From Prochlorococcus sp. AG-418-M08 (GTDB taxonomy: Bacteria > Cyanobacteriota > Cyanobacteriia > PCC-6307 > Cyanobiaceae), in assembly GCA_003213955.1 (NCBI GenBank), contig QCMG01000003.1, forward strand, positions 99,532-163,531: a stretch of DNA of 64,000 nt, given 5' to 3'. The notes under the pieces are model-generated. The model did not search any database and was not told the origin of the DNA. It worked only from the letters and a program-made list of their open reading frames with translations. Every line of letters starts with the position of its first letter. Position 1 is the stretch's first letter. Both the position numbers and the translations under genes were made by a program. Positions 1 to 7,224 of this stretch are shown here, piece after piece.

Positions 1-391
1 TTACACCTACTTTGTGATTTCCTTCAAGTCTTCCAAATCCTAAAATAATTTCAACGCCACTTCTTTTGAGTGTTTTTGTTAAATTTTCCCTAACATTTGA
101 AACTAAATTATTAGCATGGTCAGCAATTTTTGCTCTTTCGAATCTAACAGGGGAAACATGAATTCCGAACTTTGCTAAATGTTCATAATCAGCTATTTCT
201 CTAACTTTCCCACTCGCTGCCAAAAGAGCTTTAGAGGGTACACATCCTTTGTTTACACAAGTTCCTCCCATATCTCCAGATTCTACAATAGCAACTTTAA
301 GGCCTTGGCCTGCAGCATGTTTGGCGGCATCAAATCCTCCATATCCTGCACCAATTACAATTAAATCAAAGTCAAAATTTGGATCAGTCAC
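1..391 (-). CDS. lpdA: dihydrolipoamide dehydrogenase, N-terminal part (runs off the window)
   Basis: This is the E3 flavoprotein that reoxidises dihydrolipoyl groups of 2-oxo acid dehydrogenase (and possibly glycine cleavage) complexes with NAD+. Only the first 130 residues are in the window. Seen: a dinucleotide-binding GxGxxG at residues 14-19 and the redox-active disulfide motif CVNKGC at 45-50, both diagnostic of the pyridine nucleotide-disulfide oxidoreductase family. The start is a GTG at 391-389 that overlaps the TGA of the upstream methyltransferase gene (GTGA), so translational coupling is likely. The frame stays open to base 1 and the gene continues to the left. Assignment to Lpd rather than a glutathione reductase-like paralogue rests on the Cys-V-N-K-G-Cys motif and the N-terminal sequence. 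Confidence 0.93.
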   Translation of the reverse strand, partial: MTDPNFDFDLIVIGAGYGGFDAAKHAAGQGLKVAIVESGDMGGTCVNKGCVPSKALLAASGKVREIADYEHLAKFGIHVSPVRFERAKIADHANNLVSNVRENLTKTLKRSGVEIILGFGRLEGNHKVGV

Positions 392-1251
392 TTTTCTATG
401 CTTGAAGTGGAAATATATGCGACTCTTTTTCGTTCAAGTAATAATGGAACTGCAACACAAGCCACATTCAATGATTCTACAAGCTCATTATGCGGAATTG
501 TAATTGTTTCATTAAAAGCTTCTTGAATTCTTTTGTGAATACCTTTCCCTTCATTCCCCAATATCAAAATAGTGCGTTTAGTCCAATCAATTTCCCAGTA
601 TGGTTTTTTCGATTTATTAAGACCTTTATTATGACTACTTGTAGAAATTATTTGAAAGCCATTCTTTGAAAATTTATTTAATGCAGTCAATAAAGAATTA
701 ATTATTTCTTCTTCACTTCCATCAAATCTTTTAAATGGGAGATGAAAAACAGATCCACAAGAAGCTCTTAATACCTTTTGCCCTATTGGGTGAGCGCCTC
801 CAGCTAAAAATATTCTGTTAACACCAGCTGCTAAAGCTGTTCTAAAAAGGTTTCCCACATTACCAGGGTCTTGAATTCTATCAAGAACAAGAATAAAGTC
901 ATCTTCAATATTAAAGTTGCAATTAAGTAGTGATGAAATCTCTGCCAAAGCCGCCACTCCATCTGGATTTTTTGTGGATAATGAAGAAGCTAAAACATCT
1001 TCTGATACTACAGTTATTGATAATTTATTAATTTGTCCACATAATTCCTCATGTTTTGTAAGCCATTTTTCAGTTGCTAGTATTTTTGAAGGATGATTAC
1101 CTGACTTCAGAAATTCTTCTATCAAATGCGTACCTTCAATGCAAAAATAATCTTTATCTTTTGAGTTAGATCCTTTTTTATGCGACCTAAATCTTTTAAT
1201 TAGACTATTACTTTTACTAGTTATTTTTGGAAAGATATTTTCTATAGTAAT
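388..1251 (-). CDS. SpoU/TrmH-family tRNA/rRNA 2'-O-methyltransferase (start uncertain)
   Basis: A SAM-dependent RNA ribose methyltransferase of the SPOUT superfamily. Seen: the knotted catalytic domain with VLDRIQDPGNVGNLFRTA, ILGNEGKGI and an N-E-S-L-N-V-A motif near the C-terminus. From the TTG at 1125 the protein has 245 residues, but the frame continues upstream with residues typical of the SpoU N-terminal substrate domain (SLIKRFRS...FCIEGTHLIEE), which reaches about base 1212. No ATG, GTG or TTG occurs between 1126 and the in-frame stop at 1279-1281. The likely start is therefore an ATT at 1251-1249 or an ATA at 1224-1222. The end overlaps the lpdA start by four bases. The target RNA cannot be told from sequence. 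Confidence 0.8.
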   Translation of the reverse strand: MTIENIFPKITSKSNSLIKRFRSHKKGSNSKDKDYFCIEGTHLIEEFLKSGNHPSKILATEKWLTKHEELCGQINKLSITVVSEDVLASSLSTKNPDGVAALAEISSLLNCNFNIEDDFILVLDRIQDPGNVGNLFRTALAAGVNRIFLAGGAHPIGQKVLRASCGSVFHLPFKRFDGSEEEIINSLLTALNKFSKNGFQIISTSSHNKGLNKSKKPYWEIDWTKRTILILGNEGKGIHKRIQEAFNETITIPHNELVESLNVACVAVPLLLERKRVAYISTSSIEK

Positions 1252-1335
1252 TTTAAAAAATTTATTACTAACTACATTTTAGTTACTTAAATATATTTGA
1301 TCAATTTTTTTAGTCTTAAATCTTAGCAATTTAAA

Positions 1336-1434
1336 ATGAACAACCCTTTACTAATAATTAATATTCATCACGTTACACAGGGTGGACTTACTAGAGTTAA
1401 TTTGTCATTATTAAACCAACAAATTAATTCTTAA
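1336..1434 (+). CDS. possible 32-residue leader ORF overlapping the murA start
   Basis: An ATG-initiated ORF of 32 codons ends in TAA at 1432-1434, and that TAA shares its last base with the murA ATG at 1434 (TAATG). The peptide is mostly polar-hydrophobic with no signal or membrane segment (it begins MNNPLLIINIHHVTQGG). The exact stop-start overlap suggests termination-reinitiation into murA. The family is not recognised. It could also be a chance ORF in the murA leader. Confidence 0.35.
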   Translation: MNNPLLIINIHHVTQGGLTRVNLSLLNQQINS

Positions 1435-2807
1435 TGGTTTGCGAAGGCAACAAGAAGTCATATCTTAAATCCCAAAATTTAAAGATAATTGGCCGAAGTT
1501 CCTTAAGAGGGGAAGTAAAAATAAGTGGTGCAAAGAATTCAGCTTTAGTATTGCTTGCCGCATCATTACTAACTGACGAAAAAATAAAATTAGATAACGT
1601 TCCTCTGCTAACAGATATTGAGAAAATGTGTAATATCCTAAAGAATTTAGGGGTTAAGTTACAAACTAAAGATCATCAATTAATCATTGATTCAACGAAT
1701 ATATCAATAAAAGAACTTCCATATGAACTTGTAAATGGATTAAGAGCTAGTTTTTTTTGTATTGGAGCATTATTAACAAGATTTGGAGAGGCTTCAATAC
1801 CTTTACCAGGTGGTTGCAATATTGGTAAAAGACCAATTAACGAGCATATAAGTGGGCTAAAGGCACTTGGTGCCGAAATTATTATTGAAAAAGAGATCGT
1901 CAAGGCAAAACTAGCAGAAAATAAAAATAGACTACACGGCTCAAATATTAGATTAAATTGTCCAAGTGTTGGAGCTACTGAAACCTTAATAATGGCAGCA
2001 TCCTTAGCACAAGGTCGAACTGTCATAGAAAATGCTGCAAGGGAACCTGAAATTCAAGATTTATGTCAGATGTTAAATAAAATGGGAGCTAAAATTTATG
2101 ACTCTGGCAAAGAAAAAATAATTATTGATGGAGTGCAAGACCTTCATGGTTGTTCTCATAAAGTAATTCCTGACAGAATAGAAGCTGGAACTTTTTTAAT
2201 AGCTGCAGCTGCAACTTCCTCTTCAATTACAGTTTCCCCAGTAATCCCAAATCACTTGGAAGCAGTATTAAATAAGCTAGAGGAAAGTGGTAGTAAAATA
2301 ACCACAAAAGGAAATTCGATTTCAATAAGAGGTAATAATATCAAAGCTGTAAATATAGAAACTGCTCCATTCCCAGGTTTTCCTACAGACTTACAGGCTC
2401 CATTCATGGCTCTAATGACTATTGCTAAAGGTAGGTCTACAATCTCTGAAACAATTTTTGAAAACAGAATGAATCATGTTGAGCTTCTTAATCAAATGGG
2501 GAGTTCCATAACCGTTGAAAATAATGTAGCTCGTATAAATGGAGTTAAGAAATTAAAAGGAATGACATTGGCTGGAGCAGATTTAAGATCATCTGCTGCT
2601 CTTATAATTGCAGCACTAATATCTAGAAGAGTTAGTCACATTTATGGGCTTGAACATTTAGATAGAGGTTATGAAAATTTTGAATTAAAGCTCTCACAAT
2701 TAGGTGCTCAAATTAAAAGAGAAACAAATAGAAAAATTAATTCACATTCATATTATGAGGGTAATAAATTAGCAAAAGATAGTTTGGCGAAAATTAAAGT
2801 AGCTTAG
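1434..2807 (+). CDS. murA: UDP-N-acetylglucosamine 1-carboxyvinyltransferase
   Basis: Catalyses the first committed step of peptidoglycan synthesis, transferring enolpyruvate from PEP to UDP-GlcNAc in the cytoplasm. Seen: SGAKNSAL at residues 31-38 (substrate Lys34-Asn35), GLRASF near 102-107 and PGGCNIGKRP around 125-134 carrying the catalytic cysteine Cys128 (the residue attacked by fosfomycin). The two-domain EPT repeat spans the whole protein. Its 457 residues are slightly longer than the usual ~420 because of a short N-terminal extension and a C-terminal tail. The ATG at 1434 overlaps the stop of an upstream 32-codon ORF. Two tiny genes converge on it from the right. The identification is secure. 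Confidence 0.97.
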   Translation: MVCEGNKKSYLKSQNLKIIGRSSLRGEVKISGAKNSALVLLAASLLTDEKIKLDNVPLLTDIEKMCNILKNLGVKLQTKDHQLIIDSTNISIKELPYELVNGLRASFFCIGALLTRFGEASIPLPGGCNIGKRPINEHISGLKALGAEIIIEKEIVKAKLAENKNRLHGSNIRLNCPSVGATETLIMAASLAQGRTVIENAAREPEIQDLCQMLNKMGAKIYDSGKEKIIIDGVQDLHGCSHKVIPDRIEAGTFLIAAAATSSSITVSPVIPNHLEAVLNKLEESGSKITTKGNSISIRGNNIKAVNIETAPFPGFPTDLQAPFMALMTIAKGRSTISETIFENRMNHVELLNQMGSSITVENNVARINGVKKLKGMTLAGADLRSSAALIIAALISRRVSHIYGLEHLDRGYENFELKLSQLGAQIKRETNRKINSHSYYEGNKLAKDSLAKIKVA

Positions 2808-2832
2808 TTCTTTTCTATTAAACATAAGCTAC
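2799..2832. terminator. possible bidirectional hairpin between murA and the micro-ORF pair
   Basis: GTAGCTTA at 2799-2806 is perfectly complementary to TAAGCTAC at 2825-2832, giving an 8-bp stem with an 18-base loop that contains both converging stop codons. No long T-run follows on either strand, so it is only a weak terminator candidate. Confidence 0.3.
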
Positions 2833-2928
2833 ATTAATCAGTGAAATACAACCAATGAATAAAAGAGATAAAATTAAAAAACGAATAGACCAATATTTAT
2901 TTAACCCGTTAATATCTGAATAATTCAT
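2818..2928 (-). CDS. 36-residue single-helix membrane protein (unknown)
   Basis: Translating the minus strand from the ATG at 2928 gives 36 residues: a short polar N-terminus (MNYSDINGLNKYWSI) followed by one hydrophobic segment of about 18 residues rich in I, L and F, ending NVAYV. The ATG overlaps the TGA of the preceding 39-codon ORF (ATGA), so the two are probably translated as a coupled pair. Size and topology resemble the low-molecular-weight subunits of cyanobacterial photosystems, cytochrome b6f or NDH-1, but it matches none that I recognise. It lacks the E-x-x-N-G-R motif of HLIPs. Confidence 0.5.
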   Translation of the reverse strand: MNYSDINGLNKYWSIRFLILSLLFIGCISLINVAYV

Positions 2929-3044
2929 ACCCATGTCCCATTATTAGAACCAAAAGCAGTGAAAATAGCTACCGCAATGAAGAGATAAGGAGCTAATTTG
3001 AAAGATAATTTTTGTGCTTTATTATCAATTTTCGTATTTGCCAT
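2925..3044 (-). CDS. 39-residue single-helix membrane protein (unknown)
   Basis: The ATG at 3044 opens a 39-codon ORF. The N-terminal half is polar and lysine-rich (MANTKIDNKAQKLSFK). It is followed by one hydrophobic segment (LAPYLFIAVAIFTAF) and a short tail ending NGTWV. The TGA overlaps the ATG of the downstream 36-codon ORF. The pair lies between murA and tRNA-Leu, on the strand opposite both. No family is recognised. The domain-like layout (charged cytosolic end, one helix, short tail) and the ATGA coupling favour a real two-gene unit over chance. Confidence 0.5.
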   Translation of the reverse strand: MANTKIDNKAQKLSFKLAPYLFIAVAIFTAFGSNNGTWV

Positions 3045-3238
3045 AATATTTTGTTAATTACTAAGAAATATAACACAATATGACTATCTGTAAAGCTTAA
3101 TTCTTAAATTTCTCTTAAAAAGCCTTTTAAAGATACATAATTGTATCAGTACTGTTAAATATAATGAGATTTTTGTAAAATTGTCTATTGAATGTCTTTA
3201 ATTTAAGATCTTTTTTATGTACTATTTGTATTCTCTCA

Positions 3239-3269
3239 GACTACTTTCCATAAAGTAAGGAAAGTAGTC
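3239..3269. promoter_or_regulatory. 11-bp inverted repeat beside the tRNA-Leu/argD promoter
   Basis: GACTACTTTCC (3239-3249) and GGAAAGTAGTC (3259-3269) form a perfect inverted repeat with a 9-base spacer. The right arm covers the expected -35 position of the TATAAT box at 3287. No T-run follows, so it reads better as a protein-binding dyad or an RNA hairpin than as a terminator. Confidence 0.5.
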
Positions 3270-3286
3270 AATGCATGAATTATGAT

Positions 3287-3292
3287 TATAAT
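3287..3292 (+). promoter_or_regulatory. consensus -10 box for tRNA-Leu (and probably argD)
   Basis: A perfect TATAAT lies 30 bases upstream of the mature tRNA 5' end, consistent with initiation near 3299. The hexamer 17 bases upstream (GTAGTC) is not a good -35 and falls inside the inverted repeat. Activity is inferred from sequence only. Confidence 0.5.
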
Positions 3293-3322
3293 GAAAAAAG
3301 TTCTTTATTCGTGAAAAGCCTT

Positions 3323-3404
3323 GGGAGCGTGGTGGAATTGGTAGACGCACCGCACTCAAAATGCGGCACCTTCGGGTATGTCGGTTCAAGTCCGACCGCT
3401 CCCA
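3323..3404 (+). tRNA. tRNA-Leu (CAA)
   Basis: A class II tRNA of 82 bases with acceptor stem GGGAGCG/CGCTCCC, D arm, anticodon stem CCGCA/TGCGG with loop CTCAAAA (anticodon CAA, reads UUG), a long variable arm containing ACCTTCGGGT, and T arm GTTCAAGTC. CCA is not encoded. The argD ATG lies only six bases beyond the 3' end, so argD mRNA probably arises from, or is processed off, the tRNA transcript. Confidence 0.97.
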
Positions 3405-3409
3405 CTTTA

Positions 3410-4585
3410 ATGAATACTTATACTCGATTTGATATATCTTTCAAAAAAGGTAAAGGTTGTTGGCTCTGGGATCAGAAAGGGAAAAAATATCTTGACGCAG
3501 TTTCTGGTATAGCAACATGCAGTCTTGGGCATAGCGATAGAATTTTGAGAAAAAAATTATCTGCTCAGTTGAAAAAAGTTCAACACATATCTAATCTTTA
3601 TAAAATTGAAGAGCAGGAAATATTAAGCAAATATCTGACCAAACAAAGTTGCGCTGAAAGTGTTTTTTTCTGTAATAGTGGTGCCGAGGCAAATGAGTCA
3701 GCAATTAAATTAATAAAAAAGCATGGTAATACAGCTCATGCAGGTAAAGAGTGTTTTATTCTTGCTGCCGAATCTAGCTTTCACGGCAGAACACTTGCAA
3801 CTTTAAGTGCTACCGGCCAGCCCAAATACCAAAAAGGTTTTGAGCCAATGGTTAAAGGCTTTAAATTTTTCAAGTATAACGATATTGCTTCAGTAAAAAA
3901 ATTATTTAAGGAATTTAAAAATAATGACCAAAAAGTTTCTGGAATTTTAATTGAGCCTATTCAAGGAGAAGGGGGTGTAATACCTGGAGAAAAAATATTT
4001 TTCAAAGAATTAAGAGAAATTTGTAATCAAAATAATTCTCTTTTAATTCTTGATGAAGTTCAGAGTGGAGTAGGAAGAACGGGCAAAATGTGGGGTTACG
4101 AGAATCTAGAAATCGAGCCTGATGGATTCACTTTAGCTAAAGGATTAGGCGGAGGACATGCAATTGGTGCTTTATTAGTTCAAAAAAAAGCCAACATTTT
4201 TTCCCCAGGAGATCACGCAAGTACTTTTGGCGGAAACCCCTTTGCTTGTAGAGCTGCGTTAACTGTTTTAGAAGAAATTTCAAGACGAAAGATTCTTAAT
4301 AACGTTTTTGAAAGAGGTAATCAATTAAAATGTGGTTTTACAAAAATTTCAGCAAAATTTCCTAATATTATTAATGGCACAAGAGGATTAGGATTAATAC
4401 AAGGTCTTGTTATAAATGACACCTACACTGATGCAAAAACAATTACATTAAAAGCTTTTGATAAAGGTTTACTTCTAGTCCCTGCCGGAGGAAATGTGGT
4501 TAGGTTTGTTCCACCATTGATAATTTCGAGAAATGAAATAAATATCCTTTTAAAGAAGTTAAATTTAATTTTTGAAGAGCTTTAA
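3410..4585 (+). CDS. argD: acetylornithine aminotransferase
   Basis: A PLP enzyme of arginine synthesis that converts N-acetylglutamate semialdehyde to N-acetylornithine. Seen: FCNSGAEANE at residues 87-96, DEVQSGVGRTG at 215-225, and the PLP lysine in TLAKGLGGG (Lys244), all typical of class-III aminotransferases. It has 391 residues. The frame is open upstream across the tRNA to 3275, but the ATG at 3410, directly after tRNA-Leu, is the sensible start because the family N-terminus (a TYTRFDISF-like segment) begins there. Six bases separate it from the tRNA, and folC follows 12 bases after its stop. A broader role as ornithine or succinyldiaminopimelate aminotransferase is possible. Confidence 0.95.
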   Translation: MNTYTRFDISFKKGKGCWLWDQKGKKYLDAVSGIATCSLGHSDRILRKKLSAQLKKVQHISNLYKIEEQEILSKYLTKQSCAESVFFCNSGAEANESAIKLIKKHGNTAHAGKECFILAAESSFHGRTLATLSATGQPKYQKGFEPMVKGFKFFKYNDIASVKKLFKEFKNNDQKVSGILIEPIQGEGGVIPGEKIFFKELREICNQNNSLLILDEVQSGVGRTGKMWGYENLEIEPDGFTLAKGLGGGHAIGALLVQKKANIFSPGDHASTFGGNPFACRAALTVLEEISRRKILNNVFERGNQLKCGFTKISAKFPNIINGTRGLGLIQGLVINDTYTDAKTITLKAFDKGLLLVPAGGNVVRFVPPLIISRNEINILLKKLNLIFEEL

Positions 4586-4597
4586 ATTCGACAAATT

Positions 4598-5830
4598 TTG
4601 AAAAAAATAAATATTGAGAATTTTGATTTACTCTCCCCTAAATTCGAAAGGGAAAATATTCAATTAGGAATATCTAGAATAAAAAAAGCCCTTAAAAAAC
4701 TAAATGATCCCTGCAAAAATATACCTGCGGTTCAAATTGTTGGAACAAATGGTAAAGGTTCGATTACAGCTTTCATAGAAAACATTCTTTTTGAAGAGAA
4801 AATGAATATTGGTGTAACGACTTCACCTCACCTTTTGGATGTAAGTGAAAGGATAAGAGTGAATAAAGAAAATATTAATAATGAGGAATTTAAAAGGCTA
4901 TTTAAAAAAATAGAAAATAATCTTTCAAACCATAAATTATCTCCTTTTGAAAAAATTATTTGCTGTGCGCTAGAATTTTTTGATTCAAAAAAAGTAGATT
5001 TATTAATTCTTGAAGCTGGATTAGGAGGACGTCTAGATGCAACTACGGCTCATGGTTTAAGACCAATTGTTGCTCTTGGTAATATCGGTTTAGATCATAA
5101 GGAATATCTTGGAGATTCAATTGAAAAAATTGCAAGAGAGAAAGTAGCTGTAATAGAAAAAAATGCTTTTGTTGTTACTAGTAATCAAAATATTAAAGTT
5201 GAAGAAATAATTAAAAAAAGAGCCAAAGAAGTAGGTGCGAAAATCATATGGAAAGAATCGTTATCTTGCAATTATAAACTTGGATTAAAAGGAAATTTTC
5301 AGAAACAAAATGCCGCTGTAGCTCTAGGAGTAATTGAAGCACTAAATAACTTAGGATTCACTGTTAAAGAATGTTCTATAAAAAAAGGACTGAAGAATAC
5401 AAAATGGAAAGGTAGGCTTGAAATAATTAACTTTGCAAATAAAAAAATACTTGTAGATTCTGCTCATAATTACTCAGCGGCAAAGGCCCTAGCAGAGGAA
5501 AGGAAAACTTGGAAAAATAATCAGGAAGGGATTTATTGGATTTTAGGAGTCCAAAAACAAAAAGATATTGCATCAATGATAAAAGTTCTTATTAAAGAAA
5601 ATGATCACATACTATTAGTTCCAGTTAATAATCAAGAAAGTTGGAGATTAAAAGACCTCTCTAGTATTAATAGCCTAAAAAATTTGAATATAACTGAGTT
5701 TGAAAAAGTTGATCTTGCTTTTAATTATCTATTGGAGCTTGAAAAATGGCCAAAATGTAATCCCGTCATAACTGGCTCAATATTTTTAGTGGCGGAGTTT
5801 ATTAAATTTGCAAATAGTCGAGAATTTTAA
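4598..5830 (+). CDS. folC: folylpolyglutamate synthase / dihydrofolate synthase
   Basis: A Mur-ligase-family enzyme that adds glutamate to dihydropteroate and/or folates using ATP. Seen: P-loop GTNGKGS at residues 49-55, the following TSPHLLDVSERIRVN segment, LEAGLGGRLDATT and NIGLDHKEYLG, and a later DSAHN motif of the C-terminal domain. At 410 residues it has normal family length. The start is a TTG at 4598, 12 bases after argD. Its stop overlaps by four bases the stop of the FAD-linked oxidase gene coming from the other strand, with no terminator between them. Confidence 0.95.
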   Translation: MKKINIENFDLLSPKFERENIQLGISRIKKALKKLNDPCKNIPAVQIVGTNGKGSITAFIENILFEEKMNIGVTTSPHLLDVSERIRVNKENINNEEFKRLFKKIENNLSNHKLSPFEKIICCALEFFDSKKVDLLILEAGLGGRLDATTAHGLRPIVALGNIGLDHKEYLGDSIEKIAREKVAVIEKNAFVVTSNQNIKVEEIIKKRAKEVGAKIIWKESLSCNYKLGLKGNFQKQNAAVALGVIEALNNLGFTVKECSIKKGLKNTKWKGRLEIINFANKKILVDSAHNYSAAKALAEERKTWKNNQEGIYWILGVQKQKDIASMIKVLIKENDHILLVPVNNQESWRLKDLSSINSLKNLNITEFEKVDLAFNYLLELEKWPKCNPVITGSIFLVAEFIKFANSREF

Positions 5831-7182
5831 ATGTTAAACTCATCCTTTATTTCCCACCCTTCCAATTTACCAGGATTTAATAGCCCTTTAGGATCAAATT
5901 TTAATTTTGCTTTCACTTGATCAGAGTCAATAACTCCCAAGCCACCTCCTTCAACAGTTAATACATGTGGATTAAAAATAATTGCTCCAAGTTTTTTACA
6001 ATTTTCAATTATTTGGTTTAACTGATCTGAACCATGCCATTTTATGACCGGCAAAGCAGCTAATCTAGGAACTCCTTGTTGAGCTACTGCTTCAATATGC
6101 CATAAAATATTCTTACCCCATTTTTCTCTCAAAAGATTAATTAATTCGAATTCCTTATTTAAAGGTAAAAGCATCTGTAAATATGTCCAATTTTTATCTT
6201 TAGCTCTCATATGAAGGGTTGTATGATTCCAAACAACTTCAGAAATTCCATTTTTTAATTTATCTTCTTCTCCAAGTAGAAAAGAATCAACTTCATATTT
6301 TTTACAAATTAATTCAATAGTTTTTATCCCCCCTAGCGTTGATTGAAACAAAATTTTGTGACTTTTTGATTTACTTTTGAACCAGATAGGCATTTGATCT
6401 ACAATTTCCTTCTCAAGAATTGCACCAAGTTTTAAATCAATTGCTGCATTAGTACATATTTTTAATATTTCGATTGTCTTATTTAATTCTTCACAATCAA
6501 TTACTATTGAGTACCATTTACGTTTGATATCAGTCGAAATTAATAATGAAGTAATAATTCCATTAGTTCCATAGGCATGATTTAAAGGTTCTGCTTCTCG
6601 AGCATCAAATCTTAGTAATTTAGGCTCTTCATTCATCGTTATAGCTTCTAGACCTATTAGATTCCCTGGATCTCTTAAAAATCCCCATCTAATTGATCCA
6701 ATACCTCCAGATCCTCCTGCAATAAAACCTCCTATAGTTGCAGTTTTCCATGTACTTGGTAGTAACCTTAATTCTCTTCCATATTTTTCTAGTTCTTTAT
6801 TTAAATCTCCCATTAAGCACCCAGATTGTACCTTGACGAAACCTGTCTCTGGATAAAATTCTTCTATCTTATTTAAACAATTCATTTGCATAACAACTCC
6901 TTTACACAAAGGTACAGCTTGTCCATAATTACCTGTACCTGAACCTCTCAAAGTAAGTGGAGTATTAAATTTCCAGCAAATTTCTGCTACTTTCTTTACC
7001 GCTTTTTGATCAATAGGTCGTACTACATAATCAGCGATACATCCATCTAGTCTCTCTTCAAGAATTGGAGAATAATTATAAAAATCTTTTGAAAGCCTTT
7101 TTACATCAGACGTCCTTTCAACAATTTCTAAATTATCAACTTTCTTTAATTTTCCTATTAATTCTGAATTTCTTAATGACAT
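5827..7182 (-). CDS. FAD-linked oxidase of the GlcD/PCMH family
   Basis: A flavoprotein with an N-terminal PCMH-type FAD domain: RPIDQKAVKKVAEI near residues 55-68, RGSGTGNYGQAV at 79-90, and a glycine-rich ATIGGFIAGGSGGIGSIRWG stretch near 150. The C-terminal half is compatible with the FAD-oxidase C domain and ends with GLLNPGKLEGW, the typical GLLNPGK closing motif. It has 451 residues. The substrate is not determined: glycolate dehydrogenase (GlcD) is the usual comparison in cyanobacteria, and other 2-hydroxy acids are possible. It lies 42 bases downstream of the CodA-like gene on the same strand, a possible two-gene operon, and converges on folC. Confidence 0.85.
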   Translation of the reverse strand: MSLRNSELIGKLKKVDNLEIVERTSDVKRLSKDFYNYSPILEERLDGCIADYVVRPIDQKAVKKVAEICWKFNTPLTLRGSGTGNYGQAVPLCKGVVMQMNCLNKIEEFYPETGFVKVQSGCLMGDLNKELEKYGRELRLLPSTWKTATIGGFIAGGSGGIGSIRWGFLRDPGNLIGLEAITMNEEPKLLRFDAREAEPLNHAYGTNGIITSLLISTDIKRKWYSIVIDCEELNKTIEILKICTNAAIDLKLGAILEKEIVDQMPIWFKSKSKSHKILFQSTLGGIKTIELICKKYEVDSFLLGEEDKLKNGISEVVWNHTTLHMRAKDKNWTYLQMLLPLNKEFELINLLREKWGKNILWHIEAVAQQGVPRLAALPVIKWHGSDQLNQIIENCKKLGAIIFNPHVLTVEGGGLGVIDSDQVKAKLKFDPKGLLNPGKLEGWEIKDEFNI

Positions 7183-7224
7183 TAATAAAAAATTTTTTTC
7201 TGTATTTAAATATAAAATAGTTGA

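Noticed and set aside
1676..2026. 116-codon minus-strand ORF inside murA
   Set aside because: Antisense shadow of a well-conserved gene; no independent motif.
3197..3240. NtcA-type site (GTA-N8-TAC) upstream of tRNA-Leu
   Set aside because: GTA-N8 is present but the right half-site TAC is not at the required spacing.
3275..3409. In-frame extension of argD through tRNA-Leu (436-residue ORF)
   Set aside because: The extra 45 codons translate the tRNA gene; family N-termini begin at the ATG at 3410.
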